From Reyranella sp. (GTDB taxonomy: Bacteria > Pseudomonadota > Alphaproteobacteria > Reyranellales > Reyranellaceae), in NCBI RefSeq assembly GCF_030651995.1, contig NZ_JAUSBN010000009.1:1-64000 (forward strand): a stretch of 64,000 nucleotides of DNA, given 5' to 3'. Positions within the stretch are counted from its first letter, which is position 1. Each line of letters starts with the position of its first letter. The translations under genes and the position numbers were made by a program. The notes under the pieces are model-generated. The model was not told the DNA's origin. It made no database searches and saw only the letters and a program-made list of their open reading frames with translations. Shown here piece by piece: positions 8,633-19,362 of this stretch.

Positions 8633-9067
8633 ATGGCCAAGAAGACCGCAGTCGCGAAGGCGAAGAAAGCCAAGCCCGCGCCGCGCAACAAGAAGCTCTA
8701 CGACGAGGGCATGAAGATGCGCAAAGCCGTGCTCGGCGCGGCTTATGTCGACAACTCGCTGGCCGGCGCCGCCGACGACGAGTTCATGATGGCCTTCCAG
8801 GACATCACCACCGAATACTGCTGGGGCTACGCCTGGACGCGGCCGGGCCTGTCGAAGAAGAACCGCTCGATGCTGAACCTCGCCATGCTGGCGGCGCTCA
8901 ATCGCGGTCCCGAACTCAAGCTGCACATCAACGGCGCGCTGAACAACGGACTGACCAAGGACGAGATCAAGGAGATCTTCCTCCAGGTCGCGATCTATTG
9001 CGGCATTCCGGCGAGCCTCGATGCCTTCAAGACGGCGCGCGACGTGTTCAAGGATCGCGGCATCTGA
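8633..9067 (+). CDS. Carboxymuconolactone decarboxylase family protein
   Basis: A 144-residue protein with the AhpD-like all-helical CMD domain (about residues 35-135), including the family text TRPGLSKKNRSMLNLAMLAALNRGPELKLHINGALNNGLTKDEIKEIFLQVAIYCG. Members include PcaC, which decarboxylates 4-carboxymuconolactone, and many of unknown role. The AhpD CxxC pair is absent (YCG only), so peroxidase activity is unlikely. The first 20 residues are a Lys/Ala-rich tail. Translation starts after a strong GGAGGAGC site. No protocatechuate-pathway gene is nearby. Confidence 0.85.
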   Translation: MAKKTAVAKAKKAKPAPRNKKLYDEGMKMRKAVLGAAYVDNSLAGAADDEFMMAFQDITTEYCWGYAWTRPGLSKKNRSMLNLAMLAALNRGPELKLHINGALNNGLTKDEIKEIFLQVAIYCGIPASLDAFKTARDVFKDRGI

Positions 9068-9080
9068 ACGCTCAACGGCC

Positions 9081-9194
9081 AAAGGTCCCTCGGCCTGCGG
9101 CCTCGGGATGACAAACGTGGCGTGAGGACCGGGGTGCGCAAAGCTCGTCGGTCTGGACGCACAATTGTGATCCCGAGCGTAGCGAGGGACCTTT
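9081..9194. repeat. Inverted pair of intergenic palindromic (REP-like) elements
   Basis: Left copy 9081-9113 and right copy 9166-9194 are in inverted orientation with matching outer arms (AAAGGTCCCTCG and CTCGGGAT). Each copy is itself palindromic around a short variable centre. They fill the gap between the CMD gene and the GNAT gene. Their consensus TGTCATCC(C/T)GAG...GCGA(A/G)GGA recurs at 57632-57709. Confidence 0.6.
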
Positions 9195-9210
9195 CTCTCA
9201 GGGTGGTGCG

Positions 9211-9684
9211 ATGACACGGGTGCGCAATGCGCAAGCCGGTGAGGCGGCCAGCCTCACCGCGCTCTGCCTGCGTTCGAAGGCGCATTGGGGCTACGACGCG
9301 GCGTTCATGCGGCTCTGCGTTCCCTCGCTCACGGTTGAGGAAGAAGCAATCTCCGAGGGTCGCGTGCTGGTGGCGACAGACGGGTCCGGCCGGACGGTCG
9401 GCACCGTCAGCGTCGGCCGAGACGGCGACGATGCCGAACTCGCGCTGATGTTCGTCGAGCCCTCGGCCATCGGCGGCGGGACGGGACGCCGGCTGTTCGA
9501 GGCCGCAGTCGCCTTGGCGCGAAGGCTGGGATACCGGCGCATGACCATTCTCGCCGACGTGAACGCTGCCCCGTTCTACGAGCGCCTGGGCGCCCGCTTC
9601 CTGCGAAACGAGCCATCGGATGCGATTCCCGGCCGCGTCCTGCCATTCTATGAATACGACCTCACGTCAGGAGCTTCGTCATGA
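9211..9684 (+). CDS. GNAT family N-acetyltransferase
   Basis: A 157-residue acetyl-CoA-dependent acyltransferase. The acetyl-CoA pyrophosphate loop is VEPSAIGGGTGRRLFEAAV (about residues 86-104), followed by ILADVNAAPFYERLGARFL, the usual motif B region ending in FYERLGF-like text. The substrate is unknown. Its stop codon overlaps the ATG of the next gene (ATGA at 9681-9684), so the two are translationally coupled. Confidence 0.85.
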   Translation: MTRVRNAQAGEAASLTALCLRSKAHWGYDAAFMRLCVPSLTVEEEAISEGRVLVATDGSGRTVGTVSVGRDGDDAELALMFVEPSAIGGGTGRRLFEAAVALARRLGYRRMTILADVNAAPFYERLGARFLRNEPSDAIPGRVLPFYEYDLTSGASS

Positions 9685-10589
9685 CCACGCTCACGCCTCC
9701 CGCCACCATCGCTTTCATCGGCCTCGGCATGATGGGCCGTCCGATGGCGAAACGCCTCGTCGAAGCCGGCTTCACGCTGCGCGTGTTCGATGTCTCGCAG
9801 AAGGCGGTCTCCGATTTCGTCGGCGCCCATCCCTCGGCGCTTGCCACGGCGTCGGCGAAGGCCGCGGCGCAGGGCGCGGCCGCGCTGATCACCATGCTGC
9901 CCGACGGCAAGATCGTGCGGCAGGCGGTCCTCGAAGGGCAGGACCCCGCGATCGACGGGCTCGAGGCGGGCGCGGTCGTCATGGACATGAGTTCGTCCAA
10001 TCCGGTCGACACGCAGAAGCTCGCGAAGGACCTTGCCGCCCGCGGCGTGGCGCTGCTCGACGCCCCGGTGTCGGGCGGCGTCAAGCGGGCGATCGACGGC
10101 TCGCTCAGCATCATGGTGGGCGGCGCGGCCGCCGATCTCGAGCGGGCGCGTCCGGTCTTCGCCGCCATGGGCAAGACCATCACCCTGTGCGGGCCTGCCG
10201 GTGCCGGCCACGCGCTGAAGGCGCTCAACAACTATCTCTCGGCCGCCGGCCTCGTCGCCATGTGCGAGGCGCTGGTCGTCGGCGAGGCTTTCGGACTCGA
10301 TCCCGGCACGATGGTGGACGTGTTCAACAGCTCGACCGGCAAGAGCAACGCCACCGAGGTCAAGGGCCGCCAGTTCGTGGTGCCGCGCAGCTTCTCCGCG
10401 GGATTCACGACCGCCCTGATGGCCAAGGACCTGCGCACCGCGGGCGATGTCGCCAACCACCTCAAGCTCAACATGCCGCACCTGAAGCAGGCCGTGGCCT
10501 ACTGGACCGCCGCCGACGGCAAGCTGGGCAAGGGCGCCGATCACACCGAGATCTTCCGCTACGCCGAGATGCTGGCCGAAGGAGAGTGA
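9681..10589 (+). CDS. 3-hydroxyisobutyrate dehydrogenase-like NAD(P)-dependent oxidoreductase
   Basis: Beta-hydroxyacid dehydrogenase of 302 residues. The N-terminal Rossmann domain shows FIGLGMMGRPMAKRL, and the DMSSSNPVDTQKLA and DAPVSGGVKRAIDGSLSIMVGG segments carry the conserved substrate-binding glycine/serine region. The catalytic-lysine helix is GHALKALNNYLSA. Related enzymes oxidise 3-hydroxyisobutyrate, tartronate semialdehyde or similar acids; the exact substrate cannot be told. It is coupled to the GNAT gene upstream. Confidence 0.88.
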   Translation: MTTLTPPATIAFIGLGMMGRPMAKRLVEAGFTLRVFDVSQKAVSDFVGAHPSALATASAKAAAQGAAALITMLPDGKIVRQAVLEGQDPAIDGLEAGAVVMDMSSSNPVDTQKLAKDLAARGVALLDAPVSGGVKRAIDGSLSIMVGGAAADLERARPVFAAMGKTITLCGPAGAGHALKALNNYLSAAGLVAMCEALVVGEAFGLDPGTMVDVFNSSTGKSNATEVKGRQFVVPRSFSAGFTTALMAKDLRTAGDVANHLKLNMPHLKQAVAYWTAADGKLGKGADHTEIFRYAEMLAEGE

Positions 10590-10622
10590 CGGGCCCGGCA
10601 CACCGCCGCGGCTGAGCCAGTC

Positions 10623-10651
10623 TTTACAGGGCAGGGGGCGGCGTCTATACA
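10623..10651 (+). promoter_or_regulatory. Predicted sigma70-type promoter of rho
   Basis: TTTACA (10623-10628) and TATACA (10646-10651) are separated by exactly 17 bases in the 204-nt gap upstream of rho. Transcription would start near 10658 and leave a leader of about 135 nt. Such a leader would suit the autogenous attenuation known for rho in other bacteria; I see no decisive leader structure. Confidence 0.5.
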
Positions 10652-10793
10652 GGTGCCACCTAGGGCCTCTGGCGTCGCCTCCCCGGCGGCAACTCGACGG
10701 GGCCCCTCCAGTACGACATAGCGCTGTTTTCAGGTTCGGCCGTTCCGGCCGCTGCAAGCGCGTGCGTCATTTCCCCCACCAGATCGAAGACCC

Positions 10794-12173
<1,380 letters not shown>

Positions 12174-12184
12174 CGCGACCTCTC

Positions 12185-12212
12185 GCCGCTTTGCCCTGTA
12201 GGGCAAAGCGGC
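12185..12212. terminator. Terminator-like hairpin after rho
   Basis: A perfect 12-bp stem (GCCGCTTTGCCC with its complement) with a TGTA loop begins 12 bases after the rho stop codon, between convergent genes. There is no U-tract on either strand. It may act as a 3'-end stabiliser or bidirectional terminator. Confidence 0.6.
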
Positions 12213-12270
12213 TAGGGCGCGGGTGGGCGGCAGCGCTTGTCGTCGAGCGCGAGAGCCCAGGATCGAACAT

Positions 12271-13170
12271 CTAGAGCGGCAGTTCGGCCTCGATCCAGGC
12301 CGTCGCGAACGCGTGTTTGGGCTGCCAGCCGAGTTCGTCGCGTGCGCGCTTGGCGCGGACGCGACTGTTGGAGCCGAACGTATAGGCGGCGCTGTTCTCC
12401 CCGAGTTCCTTCGCCGCCTCCTCGAACGGCCAGGCTTGCGGCGCGCCGAGACCGAGGCGACGAGCGATGGCTTCGCAGATGTCGCGATACGAGGCCTCGC
12501 CGTTCTCGGCGAAATAGAAGGCGCCCGCCGGCGCCTTTGCGAGGGCCAGGCGATAGAGGTCGGCCACGTCCTCGACATGGACGTTCGACCAGATGTTCAG
12601 CCCCTTCCCGACATGGCGCACCACGCCTGACGCCTTTGCCCGCTTCGCGAGGCCGGGGATCTGGGCGCTGTCGCGCGCCAGGCCAAGACCGTTGCCGTAG
12701 ATCATGGACGGGCACACGACGATGGAGCGGACATCGCGACGGCTCGCGTCGCGGATCGTCCGGTCGATGGCGACCCGCGCCCGCTTCCCCGGCACGGGGT
12801 CGACGGGCGTGTCCTCGTCGTAGACCTTGTCCGAGGCTGCATCGCCATGGGCGTCGTCGGCCACGATGCTGGAGCCGCTGGTATGAATGAACGGCTTGTT
12901 CGAGCCGGCGAGGGCCTCGAGGAACGCGTCGACGGCGCCCCGATGGTCGCTGCTGGCGGTGTTGATCACCGCATCGGCGCGCCGGGCCTCGGTTGCGAGA
13001 AGCGCGGCATCGTCCAGCCCGCCGATGACAGGCTCCACGCCAAAGGACGCAAGCCTGCGGCCCTTCTCCGCATCGCGCACGAGTCCGCGCAGGCTGTGGC
13101 CGTCGTCGAGCAGGCGGCGCGCGAGGGTGTCGCCGATATAGCCCGTGGCGCCGGTCATGAAGATGTTCAT
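12271..13170 (-). CDS. NAD-dependent epimerase/dehydratase family protein
   Basis: Extended SDR of 299 residues. It begins with the NAD-binding motif MNIFMTGATGYIGDTLARRL and continues with the atypical-SDR pattern (GLVRDAEKGRRL, GGLDDAALL). SSIV lies in strand 5, and the usual YxxxK is degenerate around TRDSAQIPG/VCPSMIYGNG. It probably acts on a nucleotide sugar or small alcohol/ketone; the substrate is unknown. The start at 13170 follows CAGGAGA; a longer frame to 13242 lacks a site and precedes the glycine motif by 24 residues. It converges on rho. Confidence 0.82.
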   Translation of the reverse strand: MNIFMTGATGYIGDTLARRLLDDGHSLRGLVRDAEKGRRLASFGVEPVIGGLDDAALLATEARRADAVINTASSDHRGAVDAFLEALAGSNKPFIHTSGSSIVADDAHGDAASDKVYDEDTPVDPVPGKRARVAIDRTIRDASRRDVRSIVVCPSMIYGNGLGLARDSAQIPGLAKRAKASGVVRHVGKGLNIWSNVHVEDVADLYRLALAKAPAGAFYFAENGEASYRDICEAIARRLGLGAPQAWPFEEAAKELGENSAAYTFGSNSRVRAKRARDELGWQPKHAFATAWIEAELPL

Positions 13171-13563
13171 GGTCAAGTCTCCTGAACCCGTACCTCCCAG
13201 ATGAACCATTGAACTGGCTCGAGTCGAATCCATTTGAGCCATAGAATTCAGCGTCTTGCTTGATCGAAGTTCGACACGGTGGAGGCGGCGGAAGCACCGG
13301 GCAAATGGCGCTGGCTGTCCGCGGCTTCACCGGAACCCGAGAGAGTGATGGCATTGCCACTGTTCCAAGGGTTCATCCGCGGAATGTCGGGTTGAATCAA
13401 GGCAGTGCTCTCTTCCGGCTCAACCGGCGGGGTGTTAGCGTATGCGCGGGGTCGGGCAGGACTGGGGATGCCTGCCTACTTGGCGAAATTCGGTTCTGGC
13501 AAATTGTAGCGCGTTGTTGCCGATCGTTTCTTCGATGAGAGACACGACAGGGAAGGAACCGTT
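13171..13563. other. Divergent intergenic region upstream of epimerase and RTX genes
   Basis: 393 bases without a convincing gene. The 90 bases before 13564 are relatively AT-rich (GGCAAATTGTAGCG) and probably hold the RTX promoter; GGGAAGGAACC is its ribosome site. No repeat or RNA gene was recognised. Confidence 0.4.
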
Positions 13564-16500
13564 ATGGCGACCATCAATGGCACGGCCAGCGCAGAGACGT
13601 TGCTCGGGACCGACGATGCCGATCTTCTGTTCGGCTTCGATGGCGACGATACGCTGAAGGGCGCTCGCGGTGCCGATCTTCTGAACGGTGGCGCCGGCCT
13701 CGATACCGCGAGCTACGACACCGCACTGACCGGCGTCACGGTCAGCCTCGTTGCGCCGGCTTCGAATACAGGCGATGCGGAGGGCGACACCTTCGTTTCC
13801 ATCGAGAACCTGACCGGTTCGGCCTTCGCCGATGTCCTGACCGGCAACGACGTCGCCAACGTGTTGATGGGCGGCGGCCAGGGCGACATGCTGAAAGGCT
13901 TCGGCGGCCTCGACACGGCGAGCTATGCCAACGCCCTCGGCGGCGTGGTTGCCAACCTGACCGCGCCCGCCGGCAATACCGGCGATGCGGCCGGCGACAG
14001 TTACTCGTCGATCGAGAACCTCACCGGTTCCGGCTTCGACGACGTGCTGACCGGTACCGGCGCCTCGCCGTTCGCCAATGGCGTGAACGTGCTGTCCGGC
14101 GGCGGCGGCAACGACCTTCTGCAGGGCCTCGGCGGCGCCGATTTGCTGCACGGGGGCTCGGGGATCGATACCGCGAGCTATGCCAACGCCGCAGAGGGTG
14201 TCGTCGCCAGCCTGGCGGCGCCGGCCGGCAACACCGGCGATGCGGCAGGCGACAGCTACGTCTCGATCGAGAATCTGACCGGGTCGGCCTTCGACGACTC
14301 CCTGACCGGCAATGCCGGCGCCAATGTGCTGACGGGCGCCGCCGGTGGCGATGCGCTGAACGGCATGGATGGCATCGACACCGCGAGCTATGCCGGCGCG
14401 ACGGCCGGTGTCGTGGCAAGCCTCGTTGTGCCGGCGTGGAATACCGGCGACGCCGCGGGCGACAGCTACCTTTCGATCGAGAACCTCACCGGCACGCTTT
14501 TCGCCGACACACTGGTCGGCGACGGCGGAGCAAACGTTCTATCTGGCCTGGATGGGGACGACGTGCTGCGTGGCCGGGCGGGTGCCGACGGATTGAATGG
14601 CGGGGCGGGCACTGACACCGCCGTCTATTCGGACGCCACGGCAGGCGTGGTTGCCAGCCTGACCGCACCCGCCGGCAATACCGGGGACGCGGCCGGTGAC
14701 ACGTATCTGTCGATCGAAAACCTGACCGGCTCGGGTTTTAACGACGTGCTGACCGGCAACGGTCCGGCAGGCGGCGGTTCTGGCGTCAACGTCCTGTCCG
14801 GACTGAGCGGTAGCGACGTGCTGCAGGGACGGGCCGGTGCCGATCTGCTGGACGGCGGCACGGGGGAAGATGCTGCCAGCTATGCCAACGCCACGGCTGC
14901 AGTTTTCGCCAGCCTGTCGACACCGGCCTCGAACACCGGCGAAGCGGCGGGCGACAGCTACGTCTCGATCGAAAACCTGATCGGTTCGGCCTTCAACGAT
15001 ACCCTCGTCGGGGACAGCAGCGCCAACAACCTGTCCGGACTCGGCGGAAACGACGTCTTGATGAGCCGCAGCGGCGGCAACATCAACTTCGACACCTACA
15101 CCTTCTCCTTTGACATCGAAATCCTGGACGGCGGCGACGGAAGCGATACCGCGAGCTACGCGACTGCCACGGCGGGCGTGGAAGTCTACATGTTGAATCC
15201 GTTTTCGAATACCGGTGAGGCCGCCGGTGATGTGTACATTTCCATCGAGAACCTGACCGGCTCGGCCTTCGGCGACACACTGGGCGGCGATGCCGGCAAC
15301 AACACCCTGAGCGGGCTCTTCGGCGACGACAAGCTCCTGGGCGATGCCGGCGCCGATCTGCTGAACGGCGGTACCGGTAACGATACGGTCGACTATTCAG
15401 GCTATGGGGCGGCGGTCGGCGTCGTCGCCAGCCTGACCAATCCCGCGATCAATACGGGCAATGCGGCGGGCGATACATACATCTCCATCGAGAATCTGAT
15501 CGGCACGAACTCCAGCGATACCTTGGTCGGCAACGGCGGCGCCAATCGCCTGTACTCGAGATCGGGCAACGATTTCCTGTATGGCATGGGCGGCGATGAC
15601 ATCCTGCGTGGCGGCATCGGCTACGATACGTTCGACGGCGGCGACGGCAGCGACACTGTGGACTACAGCTGGCTCTCCCAAAGCGTGAACCGCGACCTTG
15701 CCCTGACCAGCTGGCAGCAATGGGACCTCTTCATCTCGATCGAGAATGTGATCGGCTCCGCCCACGGCGATGTCATCAGCGGCGACGGCGGTGTGAACGT
15801 GCTGACCGGCCTCGGCGGCGACGACGTACTGCGGGGCAGGGGCGGCGCCGATGTGCTGAACGGCGGGGATGGGCAGGATACCGCGAGTTATGCCGGCGCC
15901 CTGACTTCGGTCGTGGCGGATCTTGCCACCCCCGCCGCCAACGATGGCGAGGCTTATGGCGACACCTTCATTTCCATCGAGAACCTGACGGGCTCGTCCT
16001 TTGTTGACCTGCTCAAGGGCAATGCCAGCAACAACATGCTTACAGGCGGCGCAGGGGGTGACTTCATGGATGGCCGGGGCGGTCTGGACACCGCCGGCTA
16101 TGGCAATGCGACGGCAGGAGTCACGGCGAGCCTGGCCAACCCATCGTTCAATACCGGTGATGCCGCCTCCGACTTCTACATCTCCATCGAAAATCTCAGC
16201 GGCTCGGTTTTCGCGGACAGCTTGACCGGTGCCAGCGGCGCCAACGCACTGAACGGCGGCGATGGCGCGGACATCCTGACGGGCCTCGGGGGCAAGGATA
16301 CGCTCACCGGAGGGGCAGGGCACGATCGCTTCGTCTTCACGGCCCTGTCGGACTCGCTGGCGGGGGCGCCCGACCTGATCGTCGACTTCGCCACCGGCGA
16401 TCTGATCGACCTGCACCTGATCGATGCAAACCTGGGCAGTAGTGGCGACCAGGCGTTCCACCTCGACGGGACGTTCGGCGGTGCCGGGGATATCCGGGTC

Positions 16501-16629
16501 TCGGCGTACGACTCCGTGCAAAACCGGACGGTGGTCGATCTCTACGTCGACAATAACTCCTCGGTGGATGCCCGCATCTGGCTCACCGGCGACCGCTCGA
16601 ACCTGACGGAAGCAGCCTTCATTCTGTAG
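13564..16629 (+). CDS. RTX-type calcium-binding repeat protein, probable type I secretion substrate
   Basis: A 1021-residue acidic protein with no cysteine and no N-terminal signal peptide. It is built from about eleven modules of 70-100 residues. Each has a beta segment ([16 protein letters not shown]), a P-A[11 protein letters not shown] turn, the invariant SIEN(L/V)xG, and one to three nonapeptide-like calcium repeats (GGxGxDxL). The C-terminus, with [16 protein letters not shown] followed by [14 protein letters not shown], matches the terminal module of type I secreted RTX proteins. No lipase, protease or adhesin catalytic domain is visible, so a surface, biofilm or matrix role is inferred. 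HlyB/HlyD/TolC-type genes are not in the window. Confidence 0.88.
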   Translation: MATINGTASAETLLGTDDADLLFGFDGDDTLKGARGADLLNGGAGLDTASYDTALTGVTVSLVAPASNTGDAEGDTFVSIENLTGSAFADVLTGNDVANVLMGGGQGDMLKGFGGLDTASYANALGGVVANLTAPAGNTGDAAGDSYSSIENLTGSGFDDVLTGTGASPFANGVNVLSGGGGNDLLQGLGGADLLHGGSGIDTASYANAAEGVVASLAAPAGNTGDAAGDSYVSIENLTGSAFDDSLTGNAGANVLTGAAGGDALNGMDGIDTASYAGATAGVVASLVVPAWNTGDAAGDSYLSIENLTGTLFADTLVGDGGANVLSGLDGDDVLRGRAGADGLNGGAGTDTAVYSDATAGVVASLTAPAGNTGDAAGDTYLSIENLTGSGFNDVLTGNGPAGGGSGVNVLSGLSGSDVLQGRAGADLLDGGTGEDAASYANATAAVFASLSTPASNTGEAAGDSYVSIENLIGSAFNDTLVGDSSANNLSGLGGNDVLMSRSGGNINFDTYTFSFDIEILDGGDGSDTASYATATAGVEVYMLNPFSNTGEAAGDVYISIENLTGSAFGDTLGGDAGNNTLSGLFGDDKLLGDAGADLLNGGTGNDTVDYSGYGAAVGVVASLTNPAINTGNAAGDTYISIENLIGTNSSDTLVGNGGANRLYSRSGNDFLYGMGGDDILRGGIGYDTFDGGDGSDTVDYSWLSQSVNRDLALTSWQQWDLFISIENVIGSAHGDVISGDGGVNVLTGLGGDDVLRGRGGADVLNGGDGQDTASYAGALTSVVADLATPAANDGEAYGDTFISIENLTGSSFVDLLKGNASNNMLTGGAGGDFMDGRGGLDTAGYGNATAGVTASLANPSFNTGDAASDFYISIENLSGSVFADSLTGASGANALNGGDGADILTGLGGKDTLTGGAGHDRFVFTALSDSLAGAPDLIVDFATGDLIDLHLIDANLGSSGDQAFHLDGTFGGAGDIRVSAYDSVQNRTVVDLYVDNNSSVDARIWLTGDRSNLTEAAFIL
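13786..16215 (+). repeat. Tandem coding repeats of the RTX gene
   Basis: Eleven imperfect DNA copies of the module containing the SIEN(L/V)xG codons occur at about 210-330-base spacing, the first near 13800 and the last near 16184. The divergence between copies is mainly at third positions and in module length, which indicates old duplication rather than a recent expansion. Confidence 0.75.
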
Positions 16630-16662
16630 GTTGGCGCATTCACCCGGATGGTTTTTTCAGGC

Positions 16663-16866
16663 TTAAGACCGAAAGACCTTCGGCAGTCGGCTCGGGGCGC
16701 CTTCTAGCGCCCGTGGCGTCTGAAGTTGAGCTTCATCGACGGAGTCCAGTAAGAACGATGCTTGGTCGGTTGAAGTAAGCCAACTCGCAAGCTCTGCGGC
16801 TGTACCAACTTCGAACGCCTGGTCCAAATTTGCGTCGATCTCTTCGGTACGGATGAAGAATGCCTC
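16663..16866 (-). pseudogene. Remnant resembling a STAND/NACHT NTPase Walker B region
   Basis: Directly after the dinB stop (TAG), the same frame stays open for 67 codons. It reads FFIRTEEIDANLDQAFEVGT..., then ELASWLTSTDQASFLLDSVDEA and LQTPRALEGA. The pattern of a short helix, a (F/L)LLDSVDEA strand and a PRxFExA-like helix resembles the Walker B region of predicted NACHT/STAND NTPases, which are often linked to defence. There is no Walker A, no ATG and no remainder of such a protein, so I read it as a relic. AGGAGG lies just before the frame, leaving a non-AUG-initiated small protein as a weaker alternative. Confidence 0.4.
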
Positions 16867-17946
16867 CTAAAGAGCCAGGGTCATCTGCGGCGACACCGTG
16901 CGCTCCTCGCGCTGGTGCAGGTTATGGAGGGAGACGCCGAGCAGGCGCACTTTCTTCTCCAGGGGAAAGATGGATCGCACCAGTTCGCGCGCCGTGCGTT
17001 CCAGGACCTCGCGGCTTTCGACGCTTTCCTCGAGCGTGCGGCTCCTCGTCACGATCCGGAAGTCGGCATACTTGATCTTCACGGTCACCGTGCGGCCGAC
17101 GATGCCGGTGCGCTCGCAGTAGGCCCAGACATCGCCCAGCACCGAGGCAACACCCTCTTCCACCGCCGCCGGCCGGTCGAGATCCTCCATGAAGGTCGTC
17201 TCCGAGCCGACCGACTTGCGCGGCCGGTTGGGGACGACGCGGCGCTCGTCGTGGCCGCGCGCAATAGCGTGATAGTAGGCGCCGGAACGCCCGAAATACT
17301 GCTGCAGGAACTCCAGCGTCTGCGCTTTCAGGTCGGCGCCGCTATGGATCCCCAGCCGGTTCATTTTCTCCGCGGTTTTCGGCCCGACGCCGTGGAAGCG
17401 GCCGACCGGCAGGCCTTCTACGAAGGCCGGCCCCTTCTCCGGCGGGATCACCGTCTGGCCGTCGGGCTTGCGATGGTCGGAGGCGAGCTTGGCCAGGAAC
17501 TTGTTGTAGGAGATGCCGGCCGAGGCGGTGAGGCCCGTGCGCTCCAGGATACGCGCGCGGATCTCACGGGCGATCTCCGACGCGAGCGGCATGCCCTTGA
17601 GGTTGGTCGTGACGTCGAGATAGGCCTCGTCGAGCGACAGCGGCTCCACCAGCGGCGTGTAGTCGAGGAAGATTTCGCGGATCTGGCGCGATACTTCCTT
17701 GTAGACCTCGAAGCGCGGCTTCACGAAGTGCAGCTCCGGACACAGGCGCTTGGCGGTGACCGAGGGCATGGCCGAGCGCACGCCGAACTTGCGTGCCTCG
17801 TAGCTGGCCGCCATCACGACGCCGCGCTGCCGCCCGCCGACCGCGACCGGCTGGCCGCGCAGCGAAGGATCGTCGCGTTGCTCCACGGACGCGTAGAAAG
17901 CGTCCATGTCGACGTGGATGATCTTGCGGATCTCGGCTTCCGCCAT
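16867..17946 (-). CDS. dinB: DNA polymerase IV (Y-family)
   Basis: Translesion polymerase of 359 residues. It has the catalytic aspartate motif IIHVDMDAFYASVEQRDDP at the start, SYEARKFGVRSAMP, the second acidic motif LSLDEAYLDVT, and the helix-hairpin-helix/little-finger region (GRFHGVGPKTAEKMNRLGI ... PRKSVGSETTF). It lies 54 nt downstream of the histidine kinase gene on the same strand. A TATACT box (17953-17958) only six bases before the ATG suggests its own, nearly leaderless promoter. I saw no clear LexA box. This is distinct from the DinB-fold protein at 24870. Confidence 0.95.
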   Translation of the reverse strand: MAEAEIRKIIHVDMDAFYASVEQRDDPSLRGQPVAVGGRQRGVVMAASYEARKFGVRSAMPSVTAKRLCPELHFVKPRFEVYKEVSRQIREIFLDYTPLVEPLSLDEAYLDVTTNLKGMPLASEIAREIRARILERTGLTASAGISYNKFLAKLASDHRKPDGQTVIPPEKGPAFVEGLPVGRFHGVGPKTAEKMNRLGIHSGADLKAQTLEFLQQYFGRSGAYYHAIARGHDERRVVPNRPRKSVGSETTFMEDLDRPAAVEEGVASVLGDVWAYCERTGIVGRTVTVKIKYADFRIVTRSRTLEESVESREVLERTARELVRSIFPLEKKVRLLGVSLHNLHQREERTVSPQMTLAL

Positions 17947-17952
17947 GGCCCG

Positions 17953-17981
17953 AGTATAGGCCCGTCGTGGACCGAGGTCCC
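17953..17981 (-). promoter_or_regulatory. Candidate near-leaderless promoter of dinB
   Basis: On the minus strand GGGACC (17976-17981) and TATACT (17953-17958) are 17 bases apart, and the -10 ends six bases before the dinB ATG. The -35 is weak (three of six). No Shine-Dalgarno precedes the ATG, which agrees with a leaderless mRNA. Confidence 0.35.
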
Positions 17982-18000
17982 CCGGGTCGGTGCCGCGGCC

Positions 18001-19362
18001 TTACACCGGGCGAGCGGGTCGCAGTCGAAGCGTGAAGACCGCGCCTCCCCCGGGCCGGTCGTCGACCGAAATGGTGCCACCGTGCGCGGCGGCCACGCGG
18101 GTCACGATGGCCAGCCCCAGCCCGCGGCTCTCGGGCTGGGCCCGGTCGCGCCGCCAGAAGCGTTTGAAGATCTTCTCGCGCTCGGTACGCGGCACGCCGG
18201 GGCCTTCGTCCAGCACCCGGACCGTTCCGTCGGCGGCGACATCGACCTCGATCGCCCCACCCGCCGGTGTGTGGCGAATGGCGTTCTCGACGAGATTGCG
18301 AACCGCCCGGAACAGCGCTTCGGCATGGCCATGCACCCACACCGGTGTCTCGGCGCCGGTCAGGGCAATCGTTCTGTCGCTGTCGACCACGAGCGGCGCC
18401 ATGAAGGCGACCGCGTCGGCACAGACGTTCTGCAGATCCGCCCTGGCGTTGCCGTCCACCACGAGCACCTCGAGTTCAGCGATATCGAGAACCTGGTTCA
18501 CGGTGCGCGTCATTTTCACGATGTCGGTCTCCAGCGATCGACGCAGCGGCATGTCCTCCATCGAATCGACCCGGGCGCGCATGATGGCCAGTGGCGTCCG
18601 CAGTTCGTGCGCCATGTCGGCCGTGAATTCGCGTTGAGCGCGGAAGCCGGCCTCGAGCCGGTCGAGCGCCTGGTTGACCGCATGCACGAGCGGCACGATT
18701 TCGGCCGGCATCGACTGCTCCGACAGGCGGACATCGGTGCTGGCCGGCCCGATCGACGTCGCCGTTTCGGAAGCGGCGCGCACCGGGTCGAGGGCACGGC
18801 GGAAGATCAAGATGTCGATCAGCAGGAGGAGCAGCAGGATCGGAAAGGTGATCCAGGCGACGCGCGGAAGGAAGGAAGCGACGATGTCGTCGATGATGAC
18901 GTCATGGTGCGCCAGGTCCTGTCCGACCTGTATCCAGTAGAGACGGTCGCCAATGGCGCGCGGTACGTTCACGCCGATGAGCGCCGGACCCTTGCTCCGA
19001 CGCTGCATGAACGAGTCTTTCGTCAGCGAATCGTTGCCCGCCGAGAGCGGCGCCTCGTCCGGACGCGAGGTGAACAGCAACTTCCCTTTAGAATCGAGGA
19101 TGGCATAGGCATAGAGGGCGTAGTCGCCGGAATAGATGGGCTGGGCCTCCTGCGGAATTTCGAGCGTGACGCCTCCATCGGGAGTGGGTCGCAGGAAGCT
19201 CGCGATCGTGAGGGCCTGGGCGCGTAGCGCGTCGCGGTGGAGGCCGTTGGCTGCCTCGTTGAGCAGCCAGTAGAGCGCCAGGGGGATCAGGATCGAGGTG
19301 ACGCCGATCGCCACGACATGCAATGCGACCACACGCGAGAGGATCGACCGGAAGCGCCTCAA
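18001..19362 (-). CDS. Two-component sensor histidine kinase
   Basis: Membrane sensor kinase of 453 residues, QseC/TctE-like. Two membrane helices (about 10-32 and 168-187) flank a periplasmic domain of about 135 residues. A HAMP-like linker is followed by the phosphoacceptor motif AHELRTPLAIM with H252, then the ATPase boxes NLVENAIRHTPAGG (N), DEGPGVP (G1) and GLGLAIV (G2). It overlaps the response regulator gene by four bases, so the pair is co-translated. The periplasmic domain resembles the 2CSK_N type; the stimulus is unknown. Confidence 0.92.
   Translation of the reverse strand: MRRFRSILSRVVALHVVAIGVTSILIPLALYWLLNEAANGLHRDALRAQALTIASFLRPTPDGGVTLEIPQEAQPIYSGDYALYAYAILDSKGKLLFTSRPDEAPLSAGNDSLTKDSFMQRRSKGPALIGVNVPRAIGDRLYWIQVGQDLAHHDVIIDDIVASFLPRVAWITFPILLLLLLIDILIFRRALDPVRAASETATSIGPASTDVRLSEQSMPAEIVPLVHAVNQALDRLEAGFRAQREFTADMAHELRTPLAIMRARVDSMEDMPLRRSLETDIVKMTRTVNQVLDIAELEVLVVDGNARADLQNVCADAVAFMAPLVVDSDRTIALTGAETPVWVHGHAEALFRAVRNLVENAIRHTPAGGAIEVDVAADGTVRVLDEGPGVPRTEREKIFKRFWRRDRAQPESRGLGLAIVTRVAAAHGGTISVDDRPGGGAVFTLRLRPARPV

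Noticed and set aside
13786-16215. Regularly spaced repeats that could be mistaken for a CRISPR array
   Set aside because: Units are 210-330 bases, imperfect and in frame inside a gene; they encode the RTX modules, and no cas gene is present.
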